Assembly (NCBI GenBank): GCA_024516155.1
Contig: JAJJXM010000024.1
Coordinates: forward strand, 62,001 to 126,000
Direction of reading: 5' to 3'
From: Pyronema omphalodes
Lineage: Eukaryota; Ascomycota; Pezizomycetes; Pezizales; Pyronemataceae
Length of the DNA: 64,000 nt
In this document: positions 12,201-21,033 of the stretch, piece after piece
Numbering within the stretch: position 1 is the first letter of the stretch
Layout of the letters: every line of letters starts with the position of its first letter
The notes under the pieces: generated by a model
Told to the model about the DNA's origin: nothing
Database searches by the model: none
The model's input: the letters and a program-made list of their open reading frames with translations, nothing else
Translations under genes and position numbers: made by a program

Positions 12201-13976
12201 GCTTGTATAGATGTCGATGTCAATGTTGAATGATATCGTTTTTGTCTGTCTTGAGACTTGATGTCAATTTCGATTCTGAGTTTGTCTTGTCTTGTCTGGT
12301 CTTGTCTTGACTTAACGTCGATCTTTGACATTTCTTCTTTCCCCAGCAGAAACCATACCTGCATACCTCCACCAAAAACCGAAAGTCTGAAACATAGCGG
12401 GACTCAATTGGCAATAAGTACAGTTGTAATTTTAAAATTACACACACAACATTTTCTTCCTTCCGTACTTCTTTCCTTGCTTCCTTGCTTCCTGCCTTCT
12501 TCCCCAATATTTTCCTCCCTTTCTCCTGTTTTTTTCTTTTCTTTTTCCTAATCCGCAAGAAGCAAAAACAGAAGCAAAATCAAAAGCAAGAAAGCAAAAA
12601 AAAAAAATAAAAATAAAAAAAAAAAAAAAATACCATTCTAGGTATTCTCGGTACGCATCCGCAACCCGTAATTATTCACTCCCATCCAAATATCCCATAC
12701 TTCACGTATGTAGTTACATCTTTACCTTTACCTTTACCTTTCATAGCTTTCCTACCTACTACTTCATATAGCCAGCATACTATGAATGTGCTACGACTGT
12801 ACTACTGTATATGCATATTTCGCACCGTCCCGCACGTCCCTTTTTTAAAAGCAAGGCATACTGTATGGCTTAGCAACTTAACAAACCCCTAAGAAACCGA
12901 GAGCTATGTAGGTATGTATGTATGCATGCATAGGAAATTAAGGAAATTAAAAATGGTAGGGAGACTAGGGAGACTAGGGATACTAGGGATACTAGGGAAG
13001 TTGAAGAACTCAAGGAAGCTAGGGAAACTAGGGATATTAGGGATATTGGGGGTACGTTATTAGTGATTAGGAATAGTAAATATTAGGAGAATGAGATACA
13101 GCAGGTGTATATATATATATCATAGACACATCTCTTCTCCCGCCCACTTACGATTGGTGAAAGTTTGGGGTCGCTTTTTTTTTGCTTGATTTTCGCTGGA
13201 AGGATTGAGAGATAGAGCGATAAACTAATAGATCGACTTCGACTTCGACTTTAAATTAACCTCAACATCAACATCAATATCAACATCAACTTCAACATCA
13301 ACCTCAACATCAACATCGACTTCGACTTCGGCCTCGATTGAATTTCGATTTCGATTTCGATTCAACAGATTTCGATACAGAGGAAAAGGAAGAAGATACG
13401 AGTGCTGGTCCGTTCGTTCGTTGGTTCGGAGGTAACGAAAATCATTCGCTTATTCGCTCATCCATTCGCTCGCTTATATTCGACTCGACCTCGACCTCGA
13501 CCACAACTCGGCTGCTGATACGTCTGATACGTCTGATACGTCTGATACTCCGATACGCGATATACAGACACGCGATATACAGATACCCCGGGGAATCGTT
13601 ACGGGTTTTTTTGTTGGAAATTTGAAAGGACGATACGTGGAGTTGTAAGGCGATACAAGATAGGCGACGGAAGCGATACAGATAAAGTTATCAAGAGATC
13701 AAGTTACCGACCTACCTGTCGACTAGAACTTCTACATACCGATAAACACAAACCGAAAAACACAAAACGAAAACCGAAATACCAAACAGAAAAACAGGAA
13801 AACCGAAAACACAAAACACAAAACGAGAAATACCAAACACCAACTACCAAACACCGAAAGAAAAGCGCTAGATAATCGCTAGATAATCGCTAGATAATCG
13901 CACCGTCCACAGTTCATCTATCTACCACCCACCAAACCCCTCACCACCAACACCAAAACCAACCCCCGCCCAAAAA
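9281..13976. other. Gene-poor region with scattered simple repeats
   Basis: I find no supportable gene over about 4.7 kb. There are A-rich tracts near 12590-12630, CTAGGGA-like units at about 12958-13050, ATCAAC and GATTTCG-like hexamers at 13245-13375, a CGTCTGATA triplet near 13520-13545, and ACCGAAAACACAAA-like units at 13740-13862. The last ~100 bases become C/A-rich, like a fungal 5' UTR leading into the ATG at 13977. Confidence 0.55.
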
Positions 13977-14120
13977 ATGTCACTAGAAAACTCCCAACTA
14001 GTCCTAATACTCATAGGACTATTCCTAGTGATATTAGTTCTAGGCTTCATTTTATGGTTGATTAAACGCCGGAGCTCGGGGTATGGAAGTTCTCCGGGTC
14101 ATGGGTTTAATCCAGTTTAA
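13977..14120 (+). CDS. Likely 47-aa single-pass membrane microprotein
   Basis: A 48-codon frame starts in a strong fungal context (AAAAAATGTC) after a C/A-rich leader. It encodes a short polar N-terminus (MSLENSQ), one long hydrophobic segment at residues 8-29, then a positive KRRSSGYGSSPGHG tail, as expected for a small tail-inside membrane protein. The stop is TAA at 14118-14120, followed by repeated GTTTAATCC units. I do not recognise a family. It falls below the usual length cut-offs of gene finders. The combination of leader, start context, membrane helix and positive-inside tail argues for a real gene, but no homology supports it here. Confidence 0.5.
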   Translation: MSLENSQLVLILIGLFLVILVLGFILWLIKRRSSGYGSSPGHGFNPV

Positions 14121-14499
14121 TCCAGTTTAATCCGGGTTGAGGTTGGAGGTTTAATCCGGGATATGGTTGGAGGTGCAATGAGGTTAATGGGGTTGATTTA
14201 TGCGGTTTTTTGGTGAAGGGGGGAAGGATGGATGGAGGGTATGGGATGGGATGGTGAAGGGGGGAAGGATTGGAGGATGGGAATCAATCGACTGACTGGC
14301 TGACTGGCAGCGGGATGGGATAGTATGGGATAGTGTATGAAGAAATGGCGTTCTGGAGTTTAGGGGTTTTGGTATTTGATTTGTAGTGATTTATGGTGAT
14401 ATTTAAGGTTATTCTATTTTTTTTTCTGTTTTTTTTTTCTGTTTATTTTTTGTTGAAGTGCGTCTAAGGCACGGCACCCAATGGATATGGAAGACTCAT

Positions 14500-14615
14500 G
14501 TGGTATATAGTTTGCTGCTCTCTTTACTCAATACATAAACTACATCTCCACCTTCCACTTCTTTTCTCTCTCCTCCTCCCTCTCAAAATGCTTCCGCATT
14601 TTGACAAATTATGAT
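14500..14615 (-). repeat. Copy 1 of a dispersed ~110-bp segment
   Basis: This segment shares TAGTTTGCTGCTCT, ACTACATCTCCACCTT and ATGCTTCCGC blocks in the same order with 16065-16180. On the minus strand the second copy gives a basic peptide containing EVKGGDVVPVLS, and this copy gives the related EVEGGDVVYVLS. The origin is unknown, probably a mobile-element relic. Confidence 0.55.
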
Positions 14616-15012
14616 GAGCCCTCGCACTGACTTTCACTGCGTTATCATGATCGGCGGGAATGCTTTACAATAACTTTCTTTCTTTATCTCTTCTGAAAAC
14701 TTACCTCTGTTTTCCGCTTCCTTTTTTTTTTTCCGAGACTTTACTACTCTTTTCTTTTACTTTAATAACGCACCATTGTCCTTTTGTTAATTTATATTAA
14801 AGTTTCTTCTACAGACTCACGTCCGTTAAGAGAAACGCGCTAGAATTCGCTGAAGCGTTAAACTTTGCATCACTTGTGAAGGGAAAGCAAAACTTTTATT
14901 TCTTATTAAAAAGAAAAGAAAAAAAGAAAATAAGACCTAACAAAGTTGGGCAAAAGAAAAGTCCCAAATGATTTGGGCAAAACGCGTTTGCATTAGCTCA
15001 GCATCACAAAGA

Positions 15013-15300
15013 AAATGAAACTGCCACTTCTTATCAGAAGAAAAACAAAACTTTCACTTCTGATCGAAAGAAAAGAAAACTGCCACTTCTTATCAGAAGA
15101 AAAACGAAATTTTTATTTCTTATCAAAGAAAAACAAAACTGTCACTTCTTATCCGGAAGAAAACAGAAATCCTGTTTCTTATTGGGAAAAAGATAAAAAT
15201 TCCGTTTCTCACAGAAAATGAGACTTCCGTTTCTTATCCAAAAGAAAACAAAAATTCCGTTTCTTATCGGAAAGAAGATCAAAATCAGATTCTTATTGCT
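15013..15300. repeat. Degenerate ~30-bp array with a palindromic core
   Basis: About nine diverged units alternate CTTCTTATC with GAAGAAAAC-like blocks. Many units contain an imperfect palindrome such as CTTCTTATCAGAAG. Copies have drifted by several bases each, so the array is old. Confidence 0.7.
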
Positions 15301-16064
15301 TATTATCCATATTTTCTTTACACTTTTCATACACAATCTTTCCAGGATTTCTCTTCCCCATTACATCATTTCCTTTCTTCCCATATTCCCTACCATTAAG
15401 TTGCCGTAAACTTTATTCCATTTTCCGCCACATTTCAAATACATCTCCAATCGAGTCTCTCTCGAAATCATCGAAGCCCTGTTATACAAAGTTCCGAACA
15501 CTGGCAACACATTGAAAAAGAACTCAACATTCTTCATTGCAATCAAATTACCTTATCAAACACCATGTTACCGCCGTCTTAACGAAATCAATGGAATCCC
15601 TCAATATCAAAATTAACATATTTTCAAAATTGATCAAGACCAACTCATCATGAGTGTGGTGGAAGCTACAGCGAAATGACAAGAAGTATGATCGCCAGCA
15701 GCAGAAAGCTGTTATTACTCGGGAATTTAACACCCTTCAATAAACTGGAACTTCGGGAGTATTTTAATCAAGCCTCTCGATGATACAGCATATTCAAATA
15801 CAATTACGTTATTGGGAATGGAGCTTTGCTCCAGGAATGAATTGATTCTTGAAGAAGAATTCGGTAAATATAAAGAGGGGGTGATGAAGTTGTAAGGTGA
15901 TGCATGAAAAATTCAACAGGGAAGATTCAAGTTTCAATACCACTCTTGGGAATAAAATTGTTGATATATAGATGGATATTCAGAACCAATATGATTCTGA
16001 ACGGCTGCACAGAACTCAAGGCATAACTAGTGATCGTCTTGGTGGGAGTGGAGGTTTTAGTTTG

Positions 16065-16180
16065 CTGCTCTTGTTTAGACTTAGACTCAGACTCTTGACT
16101 CAATACAGGAACTACATCTCCACCTTTCACTTCTTTTTGTCTCTTCTCCTTTTGCGCGATGCTTCCGCTTTTTGACATTT
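16065..16180 (-). repeat. Copy 2 of the dispersed ~110-bp segment
   Basis: This is a direct copy of the segment at 14500-14615, about 1.56 kb away and in the same orientation, with insertions and substitutions. On the minus strand it sits inside a short frame encoding KEVKGGDVVPVLSQESESK. Confidence 0.55.
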
Positions 16181-16632
16181 CTTTTTTTGTTTATTTTTTT
16201 CTTTTTTTATGCTGCATATAGCTACATATAGCTACATATATCGCTATATCCCAATTTCTTTTGAGTTGAGGAATAAGTAACTGTAAGTGACAAGGCTTTT
16301 GGGGGTGGAGGGGTGGGTCTTTAAGTCTTTAAGATCACTCCGTCGTTAAAGTTGTCTATGTTCTAGGGATTCTAGGGATTCTAGAGATTTCGCTATTATT
16401 ATATACTATACCATCGCCATCACCATCACCATCATCATCACCATCATCACCATCACCATCATCATCATCATCATCATAAATTATCACAAACAACGACATG
16501 ACTCGCACGATACATACAACTCGCCCGAATCATGAATCGCAGCTAAATTAATGTATACATACCTTAACTACTACATTCAGCCTAAAAGATGGGGAAGGAT
16601 GAGATTGAGGATATGGCTTGGTTTGTTTGTAG

Positions 16633-16745
16633 GTATGTGTAGTGTATGTGTAGTGTATGTGTAGTGTATGTGTAGTGTATGTGTAGTGTATGTGTAGTGT
16701 ATGTGTAGTGTATGTGTAGTGTATGTGTAGTGTATGTGTAGTGTG
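16633..16745 (+). repeat. 11-bp array (GTATGTGTAGT)n
   Basis: About ten near-perfect head-to-tail copies lie on the plus strand. The 11-bp period opens all frames on the minus strand, giving a spurious HIHYTYTTHTL repeat. Confidence 0.95.
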
Positions 16746-16787
16746 TGTGTATGTGTGGTGTTTGTTTTGATGCCATGATGGTTTGGA

Positions 16788-16905
16788 TGATTTGGATGAT
16801 TTGGATGATTTGGATGATTTGGATGATTTGGATGATTTGGATGATTTGGATGATTTGGATGATTTGGATGATTTGGATGATTTGGATGATTTGGATGATT
16901 TGATT
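16788..16905 (+). repeat. 9-bp array (GATTTGGAT)n
   Basis: About thirteen copies of GATTTGGAT abut a (GATT)n run and then the conserved 3' end of a LINE-like sequence on the minus strand. The same 9-mer recurs at 17563-17640, so the two arrays bracket the LINE-like material. Confidence 0.95.
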
Positions 16906-17130
16906 GATTGATTGATTCTTAAACGTTCCCAACCGTAAGGTTATGACGTGGTCTGTGTTTATATACATCTTTAGGCCCCGGTCTGTAATCCCGGAGGCCT
17001 ACTGGGAAAAGCCCCAGAGCATTCTTCATTGTTTGGGGCCACAGCACCCTGGTGTTCTCCATGCTGATTTTCTTTCGCGTCAATATAGTCTAGAGCCCTG
17101 TACGCTCAATTATTATTCCGCCTAGTCATT
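16906..17130 (-). mobile_element. LINE-like 3' end fragment
   Basis: Read on the minus strand the fragment ends in GTCATAACCTTACGGTTGGGAACG followed by (AATC)n and then (ATCCAAATC)n. A related sequence occurs on the plus strand at 19200-19400 with the same GGTTGGGAACG end and an (AAATC)n tail. Conserved 3' ends with variable short tandem tails are typical of non-LTR retrotransposons. No reverse transcriptase is present. Confidence 0.5.
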
Positions 17131-17169
17131 CACCTCATTCCTCTTCCCTTCCCTTCACATCTAAATCCT

Positions 17170-17560
17170 TTTTTTTCCCTTTTTTATTTTTTATTTATTT
17201 ATTTATTTCTTGGAACTTATACTACTGCCGGGCTACTTCTTCCCCTTCTCTCCTCCTCCGTCCCTCCGCCTGCTCGGGCCTTCTTTTTGAGCCTTCGCGC
17301 TGCCCCTCCTTGCCTCTCTCTTCGGGCTCTTGTCGTCGGTGAGATTAGTTGAAGGTGGTCATTGCCCAAGACAATCTGGACATTAATTCCTCCACTTTTG
17401 ACAACCTCTGCCCAGGTTTTCTTTGTGGGAGTAGTCGTTGGTTTGGGTTGGTAGGTGCCCTTTCCCCTCCTACCATTCTTTGTTGTTGGGGTTTTGTCGT
17501 TATTTGGAGCTGCCTTCTGGTTGCTTGTCTGTTCACTTCTCCTCTTCCTCCGCATTGTCT
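17170..17560 (-). mobile_element. LINE-like fragment with ORF1-like peptide and (AAAT)n tail
   Basis: On the minus strand a basic frame (about 17560-17217, possible start MRRKRRSEQ) contains KKTWAEVVKSGGINVQIVLG. This is nearly the same as the peptide of the fragment at 8635-9280. Flanking residues differ strongly between the two copies. After the stop it ends in an (AAAT)n tail at about 17180-17212. The structure suggests a short non-LTR-derived element. Confidence 0.45.
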
Positions 17561-17562
17561 TG

Positions 17563-17640
17563 ATTTGGATGATTTGGATGATTTGGATGATTTGGATGAT
17601 TTGGATGATTTGGATGATTTGGATAATTTGAACGATTTGG
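17563..17640 (+). repeat. Second 9-bp array (GATTTGGAT)n
   Basis: About nine copies of the same 9-mer as at 16788-16905, in the same orientation, with drift at the right edge (GATAATTTGAACGATTTGG). It is followed by ACATCCTGAGCTG units at 17640-17685. Confidence 0.95.
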
Positions 17641-18132
17641 ACATCCTGAGCTGACATCCTGAGCTGACATCCTGACCTGACATCCTGGGATAAATCCGTA
17701 ACCCAGCATCGACAAAAAGGCTGTTATACAAGCCTTGTGATACTTCTGCTTGGGATGCTTGCGTGGGTTGTAGCGCTTATGGATTCCGTTTTCGGGCTTA
17801 TAGGGATGGAATATCGTGATATGGGTTCTGGACTTCGACCTTAGGCTTGAGCTTGAGCTGGAGTTTGGAGTTTGGAGTTTAGAGTTTGAAGTTTCTTTAC
17901 TCGAATACTCGGGCATATAGATATAGACATAAACATAGACACATAACCACATAACCACATTGCCACCGCAGAGTGGATACAGGCACAGGTAAGTAATGCT
18001 CCCGCTCTGGAAGATGACCCGGAAGGAAGGAGAATAGGCTGGGGAACACTGATCGAATCTGAGAACGAGCACGAAGCGGTTCGGAGCGAATAAGACGAAT
18101 AATGCTGTAAAAAAAAAAAAAAAAAAAAAAAA
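17641..18132. other. Spacer with short direct repeats, ending in a poly-A run
   Basis: GACATCCTGA(G/C)CT units occur three or four times near 17641-17685. A run of about 24 A at 18109-18132 is the insertion site of the Mutator-like element. No gene is supported. Confidence 0.5.
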
Positions 18133-18690
18133 CGGAAATTATGCAGGATGCCCCCGAAAAAACACGAAATTTGCAATATACCCCCGTCTATGCAGGATGC
18201 CCCTCGCTTAGGTAGAGCACACCCGCCCATATTGAATACAGCGCCTACAGCGGGCTACAGATTTTTCACGTGTGTTTTTTTTTCCTCGCTTGCAGGTAAA
18301 GATTTTGATTCCACTTCTCGATATTATCGTCAACAACGACAACAATGGAGCGCACCAATTCTCTGACAACCAGCATCGATCCTAACGCCGCTGACCCGAT
18401 CTCTCGACATGCACTACACCTTGGAGATGATTTTCCCTCGTTTTCCGAGTTTAAACTGGCTATTCACAAGTGGGCCGTAGACATGCGGTTTGACATTCGC
18501 TTTGCAAAGTCAGAGGCGCAGAAGTGGATTCAAGATTTTTATCTGCAAGTAAGGAAAAAAAAACATGCGTCAAAAATTTGACGCCCGGCGCTGAATGCGG
18601 GTGTTCACTACCTAAGCGAGGGGCATCCTGCATAGACGGGGGTATATTGCAAATTTCGTGTTTTTTCGGGGGCATCCTACATAATTTCCG
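18133..18690 (+). mobile_element. 558-bp non-autonomous Mutator-like (MULE) element
   Basis: Two long terminal inverted repeats face each other. The outer 83 bp (18133-18215 and 18608-18690) appear to differ at one base, and diverged inverted similarity extends inwards to about 18320 and 18505. Ends read CGGAAATTATG. The right end is followed by exactly nine A (18691-18699) and the left end is preceded by a poly-A run, consistent with the 9-bp target duplication typical of Mutator-like elements. The centre holds a 78-codon piece resembling a MULE transposase N-terminus. The element is far too short to be autonomous. Confidence 0.75.
18345..18581 (+). pseudogene. Truncated transposase N-terminal fragment (MULE type)
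   Basis: The 78-codon frame starts with ATG and includes DDFPSFSEFKLAIHKWAVDM, followed by RFDIRFAKSEAQKW. This pattern resembles the N-terminal zinc-finger/FAR1-like region that precedes the catalytic domain in Mutator-like transposases. The zinc ligands and the whole catalytic DDE domain are missing. The end of the coding part (about 18518-18565) is itself part of the inner inverted repeat. Family assignment is by pattern recognition only. Confidence 0.55.
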
Positions 18691-18699
18691 AAAAAAAAA

Positions 18700-18829
18700 C
18701 CCTGAAGACAGATACATAATTATGTACATAGAGAGCCGAAGAACAGCAAGAGCAAGAAATGGTAGCGCGCGAGAAAGGCAAAAGAGAAGAAGTGAGAGGA
18801 AGAAGAGGACCAGTGTAATAGAGCAGAGA
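18700..18829. other. Short spacer before the purine tract
   Basis: This short spacer, rich in A and G, lies between the Mutator-like element and the purine array. Nothing recognisable is present. Confidence 0.4.
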
Positions 18830-19110
18830 AGAGAGGAGAAGAGAGGAGAGGAGCAGAGAGGATTGAAGTAGAGAGGCGAGGAGAGTAGAGGAGAGACGAG
18901 GAGAGACGAGGAGAGAAGAGGAGAGGCGAGGAGAGAAGAGGAGAGAAGAGGAGAGAAGACGAGAGAAGAGGAGAGAAGAGGAGAGAAGAGGAGAGGCGAG
19001 GAGAGAAGAGGAGAGGCGAGGAGAGAAGAGGAGAGGCGAGGAGAGAAGAGGAGAGGCGAGGAGAGAAGAGGAGAGGCGAGGAGAGAAGAGGAGAGTTAAG
19101 GAGAGCATAG
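18830..19110 (+). repeat. Purine-rich array, ~20-bp GAGAGGCGAGGAGAGAAGAG units
   Basis: The plus strand is almost purely G and A for about 280 bases, broken mainly by single C and T residues. Many stretches have mirror symmetry, which can favour triplex (H-DNA) structures. It generates spurious Ser/Leu-rich frames on the minus strand. Confidence 0.9.
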
Positions 19111-19199
19111 GAAGGCAGAGGAGAGCAGAAGAGAGCAAAGATAGGGCACGAACAACGAAGTGAGAGTGTAGAGTGAGAGTGCCGGGAGGGAAAAGAGCA

Positions 19200-19400
19200 A
19201 ACAGGGCTCCAAAATGTAACGACGAGAATGAAAACCAGCAGAAGGAAGAGAGGTGGCAACAGGCCCAAGAAACGAAGTACGCTCTGGGGCGGATCCCAGC
19301 GAGACTCCAAGGTAACAGCTGGAGCCTCGAAATGTAAATAGACTGTAGCATACGTCATAACCTTAAGGTTGGGAACGTTCAAGAAAATCAAATCAAATCA
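19200..19400 (+). mobile_element. LINE-like 3' end fragment, opposite orientation
   Basis: The plus strand carries GCTCTGGGG, GTCATAACCTTAAGGTTGGGAACG and an (AAATC)n tail, matching the minus-strand fragment at 16906-17130 with drift. The pair forms an inverted arrangement about 2.3 kb apart. Confidence 0.5.
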
Positions 19401-19503
19401 AAACCACATAACCACATAACCACATAATCCATATCATCCATATCATCCTTCCATATCATCCATACACATCATCCGTACCTATCATCCATACATATCATCC
19501 ATA

Positions 19504-19508
19504 CACAT
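19504..19508. repeat. Target site duplication CACAT, left copy
   Basis: The five bases CACAT immediately before the left LTR recur directly after the right LTR at 28398-28402. This marks one integration event. Confidence 0.85.
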
Positions 19509-20862
19509 TGTGAACCTGGCTATTGAGGCGTTCAATAGAGAGGCTTATTCGATCAGTCGTTCTTCGTTTGAAAGGTATTCAACAAATAGGTTTCCCAAGA
19601 AGCTAGGAAGTAACTAATCGATCACAGGCCGAATAAACTTAAGGGTCTCTCTCGAGGTAACTGGTGTAGATAGGTGTTGTCGTAACAAGAGATCAGGTTG
19701 CTGATCCTGGAGGAGACGGTGGGAAGACTTAGGGTCTTTTATAGACTTTCGTCTACAAGTTCGCCCAGACTTCCCAAGGGAACCAACTTCCAAACTAAGC
19801 TTAGGAGATAAGACGTGAGTCAATTCTGTGACAAATCTGCCGATGGCTCGCATCATGCTGGTGGCGCAATTATATTAATTGCTCACTTGCATGATGACCT
19901 CGTGTCAGATTAATCCTTGACATTCCTTGCCGTGCTACCACACCTTCCAATCAGGTATTGGGGTTAAGCGCCTAGTGGAGGGTTACTCCACTTGAGCGCA
20001 TAATGCAATGACTCCTCTGATAATGACATGTGAGTCATATATCCTATGAGTCGTCTTGATCATAGATCTCCCTAGAGAATCTCGATTGCGAGTGAAGGAA
20101 TCTGACATCATAAGGCAGACTATGCCTTACCGGAGCGCACTGCCCCGTCACATTCCTGTGTGATGTCATACAGCCCCACCTGCGCGCACTTGCGCGCAGC
20201 CACACCCTGGTGTGTACGCAAACGCCATCTTATCTTGCAGTTGGTAGTCATTGGCCTAAGGTCGCGTCATATCAGTTCCGTCCAACAGTTTCCCTGAGTG
20301 GTGTTCCTTGCTGCAGAACGTCGTCTCATGCTGATGCAATCTTGACCCCTGTCCTGCGCTCCACTCCTGTTGGCTGACTAGACTCTGCCTTCTTCCTTGG
20401 CCGACTATCCGTCCAACTCAGACCTCGGATGATCCTATTCGCCTGCCTTGCATGCTCCTGAGAATTCCCTTCTCTTGCAAGCCCTCTGGTAGTCGCACTT
20501 GGAGGAACACAACCTCAAGTATAAGGAGGTGTCCCTTCGCCGCCGTCTTCTGTTCTCCATCAGCGTCGTCTGTAGTTTTCTCATGGGTAAGTCGACACCC
20601 ATGAGGTAAGTTGATACTCGTTCCCATCCATCTGTGATCCTCCCAAACTGACAGAGAATAACAGGTAGCGACGCCTCGGGCCGGGATCCTCGTGAGGTCC
20701 TTTCGGAAAGTCACGAATCACGTGACGTGGCTAGCTGGAGCTCCTCAGGGGGTTCCGGCCCGGGATACTAACCTTATTATTCATTCTCCTGTCGAGTTTG
20801 CCATGTTCTCATAATGTTATACATGTTACCTATTCTATACTCACACAATATAGGGTGTGACA
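19509..20862 (-). repeat. 3' LTR of the chromovirus (left copy)
   Basis: This matches 27044-28397 at a constant offset of 7,535 with no indels. In element orientation it starts TGTCACACC and ends GGTTCACA. Small frames inside it (98 and 80 codons, duplicated in the other LTR) look incidental. Confidence 0.97.
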
Positions 20863-20874
20863 CCACCTCCCCCC
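20863..20874 (-). other. Polypurine tract
   Basis: In element orientation GGGGGGAGGTGG directly precedes the 3' LTR start TGTCACACC. This is the expected position and composition for the plus-strand primer of an LTR retrotransposon. Confidence 0.9.
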
Positions 20875-21033
20875 TGTTCAAGCTTCGTCCCGAAGCAAGT
20901 AGCTTATCATTCTGTGATCGCACCTCGCCGCAGCCAAGTGACTTAGTGATCATATATGGATGTAGTCCTCCAGCCCCTACATCCTACTACCAACTCGACC
21001 TAATGAAAACCTCGTGGGGAAAAACATTAAGCC

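Larger units (their letters stand above)
14121..16632. other. Region with duplicated segments and repeats, no clear gene
   Basis: Apart from the repeats listed separately I see no gene. T-rich tracts occur near 14420-14450 and 16180-16207. An inverted CCCAAATGATTTGGG lies near 14965-14980. A (CAT/CAC)n tract sits at about 16410-16478. Confidence 0.5.

Noticed and set aside
16582..16968. Minus-strand 128-codon frame with HIHYTYTTHTL and IIQ repeats
   Set aside because: It merely translates the 11-bp and 9-bp satellites.
18677..19391. Two minus-strand frames over 220 codons, Ser/Leu-rich
   Set aside because: They read through the purine tract and a LINE-like fragment in antisense. No domain is present.
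19614..20714. Small minus-strand frames inside the LTR (80 and 98 codons), repeated in the other LTR
   Set aside because: They lie in LTR regulatory DNA, resemble nothing and are duplicated only because the LTR is.
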